NCBI RefSeq assembly: GCF_001623875.1 | Contig: NZ_LWAE01000004.1 | Coordinates: 420,321 to 484,320 of the forward strand | From: Clostridium magnum DSM 2767 | GTDB lineage: Bacteria; Bacillota; Clostridia; Clostridiales; Clostridiaceae | Direction of reading: 5' to 3' | Length of the DNA: 64,000 nucleotides | Shown: one piece after another, positions 17,706-27,356 of the stretch | How the letters are laid out: every line of letters begins with the position of its first letter | How positions within the stretch are numbered: position 1 is the stretch's first letter | Position numbers and translations under genes: made by a program | Notes under the pieces: model-generated | Told to the model about the DNA's origin: nothing | The model's database searches: none | The model's input: only the letters and a program-made list of their open reading frames with translations

Positions 17706-17802
17706 AGGTGCAGTCTCACAATAGAATAATTTCTAGGTGAGACAGCACGCTTTATTTTTTTACATAAAATAAGCGTGACTTTTGCGCCACGCTTTTATAT
17801 CT
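17706..17802 (-). terminator. Tandem hairpins after the DASS transporter gene
   Basis: Two stems: AAGCGTG/CACGCTT (about 17771-17800) and GTCTCAC/GTGAGAC (about 17711-17744). They lie within 140 bases downstream of the transporter stop, with T-rich DNA between. They probably terminate the transporter mRNA before promoter block 1. The rest of the 17388-17840 gap is promoter block 1 and AT-rich sequence. Confidence 0.65.
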
Positions 17803-17840
17803 ATCGTTTTTTGAAGCAGCAACTTTCATTATAACTGATT

Positions 17841-19319
17841 TTAAAATAATCCTACTAGTGGCCAATATACAAAGACACATACTGCATATAATACACAAGC
17901 TATCACAGATAATATTACACCAAATTTAGGAAACATATCCGAACTTATCTCTCCTGTGTCATAACATAAAATGTTAGGCGTTGTATTGAAGAACATTATT
18001 ATTGGATACCCACCTAACATCATAGCAGAAGGTATAATTGTCAAAATCGGATTAATATTTGCAACTATTGCAATACCTGATAATATTGGAAAAAAAACAT
18101 TTGCCATAGTTGCTGTTCCTACAAAAACAACATGCATAAACTGTACCACAATAATTAAAATAATAATCATCACAACTACTGAATAACTTCCCAAATTAAG
18201 TAAACTAAAAATTTTCTCTGCCATCCATTTAGCTGCTCCGCTACTACTCATAGCTGTACCTAGACTTATTCCGCCACTAGTAATAAAAACCACACTTAAA
18301 GAAATACTACTTTTACAATCATCCCATGACAAAAAACCAATCTTGGGAATACATAATGCACAAGCACCTAACAAACAAGCGGTTGTACTATCAATCCCAA
18401 TTTTATCTCCAAAGGCCCAAAGTATAATTGTTATCCCTAGTACAATAAGTGCTTTTACTTCATCTAATTTTATTTTTCCAAGTTCATTCATTTTTTCTTG
18501 TATGAATTCTCTTCCACCATTTAGTTCTTTTACTTCTGGCTTAAACATAACTTGAATAATTGCCCATGCAACAAATGTCATTATAAGAGCAGGCGGAAAT
18601 CCCCAAACAAACCATTGCCCAAAGGTTACAACTTTACCAGTTGCATCTTTAATATATTGAATAGCCATTGGGTTACTTACTGTTGCTGTTAGAATACCGG
18701 CACTAATAGTTGAATTAGTACAACATAGTGTTAATAAAATATTAGCACCGAATTTTGTTTTTTCTCTACTTTCGCCCCTAAACTGGTTAATGATATTAAT
18801 ACATATCGGCAATAACATAGCAGTACGAGCGGTAGATGATGGTACCATAAATGCAAGCACAATATTCACTAATACAATTCCAAATGTTATATTCCGTGCG
18901 GATACTCCAATTTTCAGCATTATCAAATAAGTAATCCTATTGGCTAGTTTAGATTTCAACATTGCCACTGCTAAAATAAAAGAGCCTACTATTAGGTATG
19001 TTGATGTAGATGAAAACCCCGATAATGCATCTTTTATGGACACAATATTAAATATTACTAGTATTGGTACAATCGCTAAGCTTACAATTGCAGCTGAAAT
19101 TGCCTCTGATAAATATAATACAAAAGTAGCTGCAAACACTGCCAAGCATCGCTGTCCAACTATTGTCAATCCCACTGGAGTTGGCATCAATAAAATTATA
19201 ATTAATAAAATAATGGAAACCGACAATCCTAATATTAACTTATAATTTGTAAATTTTCCTTGAGTCACTTCATATTTTTTCTTTTCCATCCTCCTATTAT
19301 ATACTTTTTTATAATCCAT
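17841..19319 (-). CDS. DASS (SLC13-type) carboxylate transporter
   Basis: About 492 residues with 11-12 hydrophobic segments. The two Ser-Asn/Thr-type substrate motifs of the DASS family are recognisable, VSNPMAIQYIKD in the first half and FFNTTPNILCYDTG near the end, with PSSTARTAMLLPI and GTATMANVFFPI. Members import or exchange dicarboxylates. In a nicotinate locus it could take up an intermediate or exchange a five- or six-carbon dicarboxylate product. It is a single-gene unit behind its own regulon promoter. I use ATG 19319; the protein begins MDYKKVYNRRMEKKK. Confidence 0.85.
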   Translation of the reverse strand: MDYKKVYNRRMEKKKYEVTQGKFTNYKLILGLSVSIILLIIILLMPTPVGLTIVGQRCLAVFAATFVLYLSEAISAAIVSLAIVPILVIFNIVSIKDALSGFSSTSTYLIVGSFILAVAMLKSKLANRITYLIMLKIGVSARNITFGIVLVNIVLAFMVPSSTARTAMLLPICINIINQFRGESREKTKFGANILLTLCCTNSTISAGILTATVSNPMAIQYIKDATGKVVTFGQWFVWGFPPALIMTFVAWAIIQVMFKPEVKELNGGREFIQEKMNELGKIKLDEVKALIVLGITIILWAFGDKIGIDSTTACLLGACALCIPKIGFLSWDDCKSSISLSVVFITSGGISLGTAMSSSGAAKWMAEKIFSLLNLGSYSVVVMIIILIIVVQFMHVVFVGTATMANVFFPILSGIAIVANINPILTIIPSAMMLGGYPIIMFFNTTPNILCYDTGEISSDMFPKFGVILSVIACVLYAVCVFVYWPLVGLF

Positions 19320-19514
19320 AATAATCACTTCCATAGTTTATATATTTAACTAAATTTTATTACTTACTTCTTTTCCTACATCATCTTTAAGTCTCTAAAA
19401 ATGTACAAATTTTTGTTGTTATGATTGTCATAAATCCCCCCTTATGTTTTAAAAGAACACCACATTAAAACCAATTTAACAAAAATATCATTTAATTATT
19501 AATGAATTGATTTT

Positions 19515-19585
19515 ATTATAGCAAGAAATTATTCATATTAAAAATATTTGATTTGTATTGATTCATACGAAAAAAATATGCAAAT
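19515..19585 (-). promoter_or_regulatory. Nicotinate-regulon promoter block 2 (DASS transporter)
   Basis: Same 71-bp layout as block 1: CATAT-N7-GTATG, AAATATTTTT, then TATAAT at 19520-19515. The transcription start would be about 190 bases ahead of the transporter ATG. Confidence 0.75.
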
Positions 19586-19639
19586 ATTATGACTAATCAA
19601 TATAGTATTTCATTGACATATATATAGAATGGCTTAAAG

Positions 19640-19860
19640 TGAAACCCTAAATAAAGGAGCATAGTTTGGAGATTCTTTCATCAAATCCTTGAGGTTATCG
19701 CTCATGCTGGGTGCACACGAATAAAACGGATAGTTAACAACCATCCGTTACTGTATAGAACACCAATAAACGCTCAAGTTGTGCTGAGCATTGCCTTATG
19801 CCGTCTTAGTAGTATACATTTTCGAATAAATTGAGCTTCTTTCACCCTAAATTTTTCTCA
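19640..19860. other. Unassigned structured non-coding segment
   Basis: A stretch richer in G+C than its flanks, with no ORF, between the UPF0280 stop and promoter block 2. It has short hairpins (AACGGAT/ATCCGTT with 11-base loop; GCTCA/TGAGC) and near its ends the similar words TTTAGGGTGAAAG and TTTAGGGTTTCAC (minus strand). It could be an RNA or the remnant of a mobile element. I do not recognise it. Confidence 0.4.
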
Positions 19861-19905
19861 TTAGTTACTATGATGCTTTATAGCAATAGTTTTTCTATAT
19901 AATTT

Positions 19906-20730
19906 TTACTTTAGCACTTCAATATTATCTGGTAGCATTACAATCTTATCCTTTACACATAGTATAGCACCTTGAATTATATGCTCATTATATAATTTTT
20001 CTGCTTTCTCAATTCCTTTTAACAATGATTTATATATATCCCTTTTGGTGAGATTACCTACTTTTATAGTCACTAAATGGCCTGGTATATCAGTCTCTGA
20101 ATCTATTTCTTCTGCAAAACACCTCATTATACTATCTGCTTCTACATTGGTTTCATTTCCTAGATATGTAGCACATGCATCTGCTATAGCAGCAGTTTCT
20201 CCTAGGGACACTGCTGCTGTAGCAATACCCTTTGTAAAACTTCTTCCTCCAATTCCACTAGTACAAATACCTTGAATATTACTTTCACCTGTAATATTAA
20301 GAACTAACTCTGTATTATTTAAGGGGATTCCTACTTTTATAAGTGCGCCAGTTATATCCTTAAGTGCTATATCTCCACCGTTATTTATAATTACTCTAGT
20401 GGCACCAAGCTCCAGAGCTTTTTCTAAAGCAAAGTCAGAAAAAGAACCTGCCACAGCAGCAAAGGGCGTTAAAGTTTCATCTCCTGACCTTGTAACTGCA
20501 TTTATCATCTTCTCAAGAATAATACTAGGGATATCCTTCATAACTTTTAATGGCTTATTAGCCTTTATATATGGAACATGTTTTGCTAATTTATCAAATT
20601 CTGAAATTACATATTTTGAAACTTCAAGGCCTATCTCGGGAATTTTTTTTCCTTTTACTGATATATCAACAACCATCTGAATGGGTCCATTATTAATAAA
20701 TACTTTCTTGTTTTCCAGTACTTGAATCAT
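19906..20730 (-). CDS. UPF0280 family protein (ApbE-like fold), possible flavin transferase
   Basis: 274 residues: MIQVLENKKVFINNGPIQMVVDISV at the start, AVAGSFSDFALEKALELGATRVIINNGGDIAL in the middle and CTSGIGGRSFTKGIATAAVSLGETAAIADACATYLGNE later. These match the UPF0280 family, whose structures belong to the ApbE superfamily; ApbE attaches flavin to proteins. Its ATG overlaps the hnr stop (ATGA), so the two are translated together. The E. barkeri 6-hydroxynicotinate reductase carries covalent flavin, which suggests this protein installs it. The family call is firm; the role is inference. Confidence 0.75.
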   Translation of the reverse strand: MIQVLENKKVFINNGPIQMVVDISVKGKKIPEIGLEVSKYVISEFDKLAKHVPYIKANKPLKVMKDIPSIILEKMINAVTRSGDETLTPFAAVAGSFSDFALEKALELGATRVIINNGGDIALKDITGALIKVGIPLNNTELVLNITGESNIQGICTSGIGGRSFTKGIATAAVSLGETAAIADACATYLGNETNVEADSIMRCFAEEIDSETDIPGHLVTIKVGNLTKRDIYKSLLKGIEKAEKLYNEHIIQGAILCVKDKIVMLPDNIEVLK

Positions 20731-22244
20731 AATTTTTCCTCATTAAGTTCTTTTAGCAACTGTTCCTTTGTTATTATGCTATTTACATGACCACCAATTT
20801 CCTCATATTTCTCTCTAGTCATTGTGTATTCTATAGGAGCTACAGTTGCCGGTGTTGGAACCCAAGTTGTAGCATCTGGTACCATCTTAGAAACATCCAC
20901 CATAAAGTTTATTCCTCCTCCTGGAAGAACAAAAGTAGGTGCTCCAGCTATAGTCATTGTAACTTCATTATTATGAATTGCATTTGTAAGCTTCTTAGGA
21001 AAAGTCGTAACTCCAGCTCTTGCACTTCCGCCAGTGCCACCCGTATATATAATAGAAGCATTTGACTGTTCACAATTTTCAGAAATCAAATTGACACATT
21101 TTAGTGCTGCTTCTGTCATTTCAATTTCTTCTACTGTTCCATCTTTTTTCACTTCTAATAATGCAGCCTTCTGCCCTGTAGTCTCTGTAACTAATATTTT
21201 ATATCCTTCTTTTGCTATAGTCATATCTACAGATTTTACAGCATCCAAAGGACTTGTAATTTCTGTACCGCCCCAGCCATGACCATGTTTTCCAAAATAC
21301 CTACCCATAGTACTTTTTCTTCCATAAGGTGTTACTCCACTATACTTCATACCTACTTCCTTTCCAGCAGCATGTTCTGAAAGTAAGCCTACTACATGAA
21401 AATCTAATATAATTGCTTCATCTACTGCTTTGCTTAACTGAGCGGCGAACATACCTATAGTTGCACTACCACAACCAACTCTCATATATGTTTCTTCTAT
21501 ATCATCGATAATAGGTGGACTATCCTGTTGAATCTCTATAGTACTTCCATCATCTATTTTCAATTTAACTCTTCTTCCATTGGCTAAATCTACAATAGTC
21601 TTTGCTACTATAAATCCATCATTACTTCCACTTAAAAGATTTGCTCCACCTATTGTAAGCATTTTTGATCCATATTCTTCAGTAGTCACCCTACCCACAC
21701 ATTTACCATCTCTTTTTACCTTTGCACCTTCTTCACCTATATCCATATTAGTATCAATTTTAACTTTTACTCCACTATAACTTAAAGGAGCTTCTGTAAC
21801 TACAGTTACAACATCTACTCCATTAACGGTATCCTGAACTATTCTTGGTGCAGGTCGCAAGCATGGATAGTTTGTTCCACTACCTACTGCCGTAATAAGA
21901 GGTTTATATGCATTATTTAATTCTAAATCCTTTCTAATTGACTCTACCACAAGCTTTCTATTTCTAATTAATTCTCCCTTTATATTAGTATACCTTTTGC
22001 AGGCTCCAGTTTTATTTAATGGAACAGAGCAGTTAACAGGACAATGAGTACAAGTAATGTTTTCAGCATTTTTTACATCCGACTTATTGACAGCCTTAAA
22101 TGGACATACTTTAAAACATATTCCACAACTTACACAATTGTCATATAATTGGGCTTTCTTATCTATAACTTTAATTGCATCAAGAGGACAATTATTTTCA
22201 CAAACTTTACATCCTTTGCATTTATCTATATCAATTGAAATCAA
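20727..22244 (-). CDS. hnr: 6-hydroxynicotinate reductase
   Basis: 505 residues. The N terminus has two [4Fe-4S] ferredoxin motifs (C9/C12/C15/C19 and C37/C40/C43/C47) and a further cysteine group (C65, C68, C72, C82). The long remainder, including PCLRPAPRIVQDTVNGVD, GRYFGKHGHGWGGTEI and FVLPGGGINFMVDV, matches the Hnr family. It uses reduced ferredoxin to convert 6-hydroxynicotinate to 1,4,5,6-tetrahydro-6-oxonicotinate, the enamidase substrate. It follows the hydroxylase subunit by 65 bases. The start is TTG after AGGAGGAG. Confidence 0.88.
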   Translation of the reverse strand: MISIDIDKCKGCKVCENNCPLDAIKVIDKKAQLYDNCVSCGICFKVCPFKAVNKSDVKNAENITCTHCPVNCSVPLNKTGACKRYTNIKGELIRNRKLVVESIRKDLELNNAYKPLITAVGSGTNYPCLRPAPRIVQDTVNGVDVVTVVTEAPLSYSGVKVKIDTNMDIGEEGAKVKRDGKCVGRVTTEEYGSKMLTIGGANLLSGSNDGFIVAKTIVDLANGRRVKLKIDDGSTIEIQQDSPPIIDDIEETYMRVGCGSATIGMFAAQLSKAVDEAIILDFHVVGLLSEHAAGKEVGMKYSGVTPYGRKSTMGRYFGKHGHGWGGTEITSPLDAVKSVDMTIAKEGYKILVTETTGQKAALLEVKKDGTVEEIEMTEAALKCVNLISENCEQSNASIIYTGGTGGSARAGVTTFPKKLTNAIHNNEVTMTIAGAPTFVLPGGGINFMVDVSKMVPDATTWVPTPATVAPIEYTMTREKYEEIGGHVNSIITKEQLLKELNEEKL

Positions 22245-22309
22245 TTAAAACTCCTCCTATACTAAATTTAAAATGCTACGTCTTCTAAATATATAGATTG
22301 TCTATAAAA

Positions 22310-24565
22310 CTAATAATTTAATTTTTCTACTACTTTTTCAAGTGTTAAAGGTACTTCTGTAAACCTTACACCTGTGGCATTATATACAGCGTTTAAAATT
22401 GCCGGAGCCACTGGAATCAATGCAGGTTCACCTACACCTTTTGCTCCAAAGGGGCCTGTCTTTTCTTCACTTTCTACTATTATTGGATAAATTTCAGGTG
22501 TATCTTTTGCAGTATAAATTAAATAATTAGAAAAATTTAAGGTTTTCATTTTTGCATTTTCCACCTTTAAATCTTCAAGAATACCAAGTCCCATACCCAT
22601 TAAGCATCCACCTTCTATTTGGCCTTCTACCATACGTCTGTTAATTGCCTTTCCTACATCGTGAGCTGCAACAATTTTTAACACCTTAATCTCACCTGTG
22701 TACGTATTAACTTCAACTTCTATGAAATGTGTTGCAAAAGCATAGGTTGCAAATGGTATCCCTTGCATTGTTTCAGCATCAAGAGAAGTTGTATCTGGAT
22801 TAAAATATCCACAGCCTAATACCATTATTCCCTTAGCTGCACAATTATTTAATATTTTCTGTATGGTTATACTATTATTTTCATCCTTATTTGAATAAGC
22901 TTTTTTATTTTTTAATATAATTTCGCTTTTATCCACATTTAATAATTCTTCAGCGATCTTTAGTAATGTTTCTTTTGCCATCTCAGCAGCCTTCTTACAG
23001 GCATTACCAGATATATATGTTTGTCTGCTTGCAGAAGTTGCTCCTCCGTCAGGAGTGGAACCTGTATCTGCTGAAACGATGTTTACATCTTCATAGTCAA
23101 GGCCTAAGGTTTCTGATACAATTTGGCACATTACTGTATTGGATCCTTGTCCTATATCTGCACATCCAGCTAAAACTGTCACCGAACAATCTTTATGCAC
23201 CTCTAAAAATGCTGAGGCTGGATTTGGAAGTCCCGTATTTCCTATTCCATACCACATACATCCTATTCCTACTCCTCTTTTCTTTATACATTCTAAATCT
23301 TTATTATTATTGAATATAACTTCTTCAGCCTTCTCTTTAGCTTTTTCTAAAGTCTCTACAATTCCAACACTGCCTTCTAATTTTTGCATAGTACTTGTAT
23401 ATGAACCAACTCTAAGCGCATTTTTTATTCTTATATCATAAGGACTCATATTTAATTTTTCAGCTAATAAATCCATTTGTTGTTCATGTGCAATTGATAC
23501 TTGTGGGACTCCAAAGCCTCTAAAAGCACCAGCCATTGGATTATTAGTATATACCATAGTAGTCTTAATCCTAATATTAGGTATTTCATAAGGTCCTGTA
23601 GCATGAACCATGCCCCTTGTAACTACTGCTGGTCCATAGGATGCATAGGCACCTGAATCCTGTAAAAATTCTGCCTCCATAGCCAGTATTTTTCCATTTT
23701 TATCTGCTCCAGTTTTGTATTTCATGACATGTGGGTGTCGTTTAGAGGATACTTCCATAGATTCTTCCCTTGTGTAAACAAGCTTTACAGGTCTCTTGAT
23801 ATGATAAGTCACCAGTCCAACAAAGCATTGAGTAGAAATATCTAGCTTACCGCCAAACCCTCCTCCTGTCACAGCTTGTACCACTCTAACCTTAGACTGA
23901 GAAAGGCCTAACATTCTTGCAACCTCTCCTCTGTCAAAATGAGGATTCTGCGTAGATGCCCAGATTGTCAGTATTCCATTTTCATATTTTGCCACACCGG
24001 CTTCCGGTTCTATAAACATATGTGCAAAATAATTTGTTTTATATGTTTTTTCTACTATTACATCACATTTTTTAAAGGCTTCATCTACATCACCTTTTAT
24101 CAGACTTTTGTTTTCTAAAATATTGGTATCTCCATGAATTTTTAATGAACCCTCTTTTAATGCCTCATCTATAGTGGTTATTACAGGTAATTCTTGATAG
24201 TCAACCTCTATTAGATCTAATGCTTCTTCTGCAATTTCTTCTGTTTCTGCCGCAACAACGGCTAAAGCATCACCAAATCTTCTGATTTTATCCTCTACTA
24301 GTACAGGCTCATCTTTTATAATTATTCCTACTCTATTTTTTCCTGGGATATCCTTACTAGTTAATACGCAAACAACTCCTGGCAGTTTTTCTGCCTTACT
24401 AGTATCAATGTTTTTTAATATGGCATGTGCCACCTTACTTCTTAAAATCTTAGCATACAACATACCTTCAAAACTAATGTCTCTAGCAAACAAAGCTTTT
24501 CCTGTAACTTTAGGGATACCATCTTTTTTTTCAACATTTTTCCCTATAACATTAAAGTCACTCAC
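22310..24565 (-). CDS. Nicotinate dehydrogenase-like molybdopterin subunit (xanthine dehydrogenase family)
   Basis: About 751 residues. The signatures are the a/b hammerhead domain (GIPKVTGKALFARDISFEGM), VTGGGFGGKLDIS, NPMAGAFRGFGVPQ, DIGQGSNTVMCQI and the catalytic-glutamate loop GPFGAKGVGEPALIPV. It hydroxylates the heterocycle at the Mo site. E. barkeri nicotinate dehydrogenase splits this part into two chains; here it is one polypeptide. The context with hnr and ena favours nicotinate over xanthine as substrate. The GTG start at 24565 overlaps the stop of the preceding subunit (GTGAGTGA). Confidence 0.85.
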   Translation of the reverse strand: MSDFNVIGKNVEKKDGIPKVTGKALFARDISFEGMLYAKILRSKVAHAILKNIDTSKAEKLPGVVCVLTSKDIPGKNRVGIIIKDEPVLVEDKIRRFGDALAVVAAETEEIAEEALDLIEVDYQELPVITTIDEALKEGSLKIHGDTNILENKSLIKGDVDEAFKKCDVIVEKTYKTNYFAHMFIEPEAGVAKYENGILTIWASTQNPHFDRGEVARMLGLSQSKVRVVQAVTGGGFGGKLDISTQCFVGLVTYHIKRPVKLVYTREESMEVSSKRHPHVMKYKTGADKNGKILAMEAEFLQDSGAYASYGPAVVTRGMVHATGPYEIPNIRIKTTMVYTNNPMAGAFRGFGVPQVSIAHEQQMDLLAEKLNMSPYDIRIKNALRVGSYTSTMQKLEGSVGIVETLEKAKEKAEEVIFNNNKDLECIKKRGVGIGCMWYGIGNTGLPNPASAFLEVHKDCSVTVLAGCADIGQGSNTVMCQIVSETLGLDYEDVNIVSADTGSTPDGGATSASRQTYISGNACKKAAEMAKETLLKIAEELLNVDKSEIILKNKKAYSNKDENNSITIQKILNNCAAKGIMVLGCGYFNPDTTSLDAETMQGIPFATYAFATHFIEVEVNTYTGEIKVLKIVAAHDVGKAINRRMVEGQIEGGCLMGMGLGILEDLKVENAKMKTLNFSNYLIYTAKDTPEIYPIIVESEEKTGPFGAKGVGEPALIPVAPAILNAVYNATGVRFTEVPLTLEKVVEKLNY

Positions 24566-25043
24566 ATATATCACCCTTTTTCTGTGCTGCTGCAATTTGA
24601 ACTGCATCTATAATTTTTTTATAGCCTGTACATCTACATAAATTACCTGAAATAGCTGTTTTAATTTCCTCTACAGTTGGATTGGGTTTTCTAGTTAGCA
24701 ATGCCTTTGCAGAAAGTATCATTCCAGGAGTACAAAATCCACATTGAACAGCTCCTGCATCCAAAAATGCCTGTTGAAGTATATCTAATTTTCCATTTTT
24801 TTCAAGACCTTCTATTGTTATAACTGAACATCCATCCACCTGTGGTCCTAATATACAACAGGACGTTACTGCCTCTCCATCTAAGATAACAGTACAGGCT
24901 CCACATTCACCTTCAGAACAGCCTTCCTTTACACTTGTAAGTCCGAACTCCTCTCTAATTACATCTAATAATCTTTTATTAGGATTAATCTCTGCTGAAA
25001 CATCTTCTCCATTTAAATTAAAAAATATCTTTACTTTTCCCAT
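24558..25043 (-). CDS. ndhS: Nicotinate dehydrogenase-like [2Fe-2S] subunit
   Basis: 161 residues, the usual length for the small subunit of molybdenum hydroxylases. The plant-ferredoxin-type cluster is CSEGECGACTVILDGEAVTSC and the second cluster is CGFCTPGM followed by NLCRCTGYKKII. It carries electrons from the Mo site to the FAD subunit. It is encoded between the FAD and Mo subunits with tight spacing (15 bases and an overlap). Confidence 0.93.
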   Translation of the reverse strand: MGKVKIFFNLNGEDVSAEINPNKRLLDVIREEFGLTSVKEGCSEGECGACTVILDGEAVTSCCILGPQVDGCSVITIEGLEKNGKLDILQQAFLDAGAVQCGFCTPGMILSAKALLTRKPNPTVEEIKTAISGNLCRCTGYKKIIDAVQIAAAQKKGDICE

Positions 25044-25058
25044 AATTATAACTCCTCG

Positions 25059-25934
25059 TTATTTTAGTTCTGGACAAATCCTTTCAAATACATCTAATGC
25101 AATTCCCTTTACAGCATATCTTTTATGTGGAATTAAATTTGTAAAAGGTGATTTTTCAAGATTGTTAACTGTAAACTTAGAAATTTCATCTAAACATTTT
25201 TCAATATTTTCATTATTTATTTCTTTACCTATCAGAATGGTTTCCGCTGCTTTTGCCCTACATGGATTTCTTGAAATTCCACCAAGAGAAATTTTAATAT
25301 CTTTACATTTACTTTCACCTGGTATTCTTTCAAGGATTATTCCTACACTTACTACAACTATTGCTAGTGCACTTCTTCTTCCTAATTTTTTAAAGCCTGA
25401 TACTGTATTACTATTGGGTATTCTAAAAAATATTTCTTTTAGCAATTCATCCTTATATATAACAGCATTCCCATTATTTCCAAAAACGTCATTGATATTT
25501 ACTATTCTTTCTTCTTTAGAACCTTTTATAACACAATTAGCATCTAATGCACATAAAGCAGCAACTGAATCTGCAGCAGCTGATGAATTCATAATATTTC
25601 CACCTATTGTACCTAAATTTCTTATTTGCGTCGAACCAACATCTCTACAAGCCTCAGCTAATATTTTAGCTTTGCCATTTATTATTTCACTTTGTTCTAT
25701 TTTAGAGTGAGTTGCCATAGCACCAATTTTAATAATATTATCCTTTTCTTCTATATAACTAAGCTCTTTGATCTTTTTTAAACTTATAAGATTGTTTGGC
25801 TGTATTATTTTTTTTCTTAATTTAACAATTAGATCAGTTCCACCTGCCAAAAGATAAGTATTTTCATCACACAAGTTTAGCATATCAATAGCTTCTTTAA
25901 TATTTCTTGGGCTGTAGTATTGAAATGAATCCAT
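25059..25934 (-). CDS. ndhF: Nicotinate dehydrogenase-like FAD subunit
   Basis: 291 residues. The FAD-binding motifs of the CO-dehydrogenase medium-subunit family are TYLLAGGTDLIVKLRKKI near residue 30 and TQIRNLGTIGGNIMNSSAAAD near 105. The C-terminal domain ends FTVNNLEKSPFTNLIPHKRY. It passes electrons from the clusters to NAD(P). First subunit gene of the hydroxylase, 176 bases after hgd, with AGGAGG. Confidence 0.92.
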   Translation of the reverse strand: MDSFQYYSPRNIKEAIDMLNLCDENTYLLAGGTDLIVKLRKKIIQPNNLISLKKIKELSYIEEKDNIIKIGAMATHSKIEQSEIINGKAKILAEACRDVGSTQIRNLGTIGGNIMNSSAAADSVAALCALDANCVIKGSKEERIVNINDVFGNNGNAVIYKDELLKEIFFRIPNSNTVSGFKKLGRRSALAIVVVSVGIILERIPGESKCKDIKISLGGISRNPCRAKAAETILIGKEINNENIEKCLDEISKFTVNNLEKSPFTNLIPHKRYAVKGIALDVFERICPELK

Positions 25935-26110
25935 CTTATAACCTCCTTTATTGCATTAATCGTCATTTGTATTTTTCATTTAGGTTGCTATTAATTTTTA
26001 ATATTTTTGCTTATTTTTAAATAATTGTTTATGATTATATAATTTTTATTAATTTGTAAAATAATTTTATTTAAAATTAATATTTTATCAATCAAGTTAA
26101 TTTGTTTAAT

Positions 26111-26986
26111 CTAAATATTTAACCATTTTTCATAAATCTTTATTATTGACGAAATATCCTCTTTTCCCAAACCTTCACTTCGTGCCATTTCATACATCTG
26201 TTGAGTTAAATTGCCCATAAATAAAGGTAATTGTAAATCTCTAGCAGTATCAACTGCTAATTGTAAATCCTTATATTGCAGATCTACCATAAATCCTGGA
26301 TCAAAATTTCTTTCATGTATAAATTTCTTGTATTTTGAAGTTAATGCATAAGAATTACCCGAACTTTTACTCATAACTTCATAAAGTATTTCTGGATCTA
26401 AACCTGCTTTAGTTCCTAATGTAAGTGCCTCACATACAGCTACCATATTTGCACCTAAAAGAAGATTATTTACTAGTTTCACAGTATCGCCTGCACCTAC
26501 ATTACCTACATGGTAAATCTTTTCACCTATGCACTTTAAAATTGACATTACTTTATCAAACACTTCTTTCTTACATCCAGCCATAATAGTCAATGTTCCT
26601 TTTTCCGCACCAACTGATCCCCCACTAACAGGAGCATCCACTACTTCTACCCCCTTTTTTTCACTCTCCTCAGCAATTTCTTTAATAGCCTTTGGAGTAA
26701 TACTACTTAGATCAATTATTACAGTTCCTGCTTTAGCTCCTTGTAAAACTCCATTTTCCCCCAAAATTACATTTTTAACTATTTCTGAATTAGGAAGTGA
26801 AGTCATAATTATATTGCATTCTTCTGCAACTTCCGCTGGATTTTTTCCAATTAAAGCCCCTTTTTTTTCAAACTCTTTTACAATTTTTGTTGATCTATTA
26901 TAAACCTTAAGTTCATGTCCACTTTTTAATATATTATTAGCCATGTTTCTACCCATGACTCCAAGTCCTATAAATCCTATTTTCAT
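26111..26986 (-). CDS. hgd: 2-(hydroxymethyl)glutarate dehydrogenase (3-hydroxyisobutyrate dehydrogenase family)
   Basis: 291 residues. The dinucleotide motif is GFIGLGVMGRNMANNILKSG, the substrate motif DAPVSGGSVGAEKGTLTIMAG and the catalytic lysine VKLVNNLLLG. The fold family covers several beta-hydroxyacid dehydrogenases, so the substrate is assigned from context. In E. barkeri this family's member reduces 2-formylglutarate, the enamidase product, to 2-(hydroxymethyl)glutarate with NADH. It is the first gene of the hgd-ndh-hnr-UPF0280 operon, downstream of promoter block 3. Confidence 0.82.
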   Translation of the reverse strand: MKIGFIGLGVMGRNMANNILKSGHELKVYNRSTKIVKEFEKKGALIGKNPAEVAEECNIIMTSLPNSEIVKNVILGENGVLQGAKAGTVIIDLSSITPKAIKEIAEESEKKGVEVVDAPVSGGSVGAEKGTLTIMAGCKKEVFDKVMSILKCIGEKIYHVGNVGAGDTVKLVNNLLLGANMVAVCEALTLGTKAGLDPEILYEVMSKSSGNSYALTSKYKKFIHERNFDPGFMVDLQYKDLQLAVDTARDLQLPLFMGNLTQQMYEMARSEGLGKEDISSIIKIYEKWLNI

Positions 26987-27269
26987 AGCTATCCCTCCAA
27001 TTTTATATTTAACAACAACCTATCCTTATTACAAATAAATAATAAGCACAATATTTTTTCAAAATACATTGACTTATTATTTATTTTTATATTTTTCAGC
27101 CAATGTGAGTACTGATACTTAAAAGTATTGGTCGAGTTATATTTTCGCTATTTTTATCCAATTGTAAAATAGCATCAATTTTAGCATTTCATCAATAACA
27201 GTTATCTTTAATTAGAAAATCATTAACAAAACTAACTTCATATTGATAAATTTTCATTTTTTATTTATT

Positions 27270-27340
27270 ATTATAACAAAAACATATGTATATGAAAAAT
27301 ATTTATTATATATACATTCATATAAAAAACATATGAATTT
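27270..27340 (-). promoter_or_regulatory. Nicotinate-regulon promoter block 3 (hgd operon / lysR)
   Basis: The same 71-bp layout in the divergent gap: CATAT-N7-ATATG, AAATATTTTT and TATAAT at 27275-27270 reading toward hgd. Its upstream end lies 16 bases before the lysR ATG, so regulator binding would also repress its own gene, as LysR proteins commonly do. Confidence 0.75.
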
Positions 27341-27356
27341 AAAGGAGAGAAGATAT

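Noticed and set aside
22310..25934. Xanthine dehydrogenase
   Set aside because: The subunits belong to that superfamily, but hnr, ena, hgd and the shared promoter blocks place them in nicotinate catabolism.
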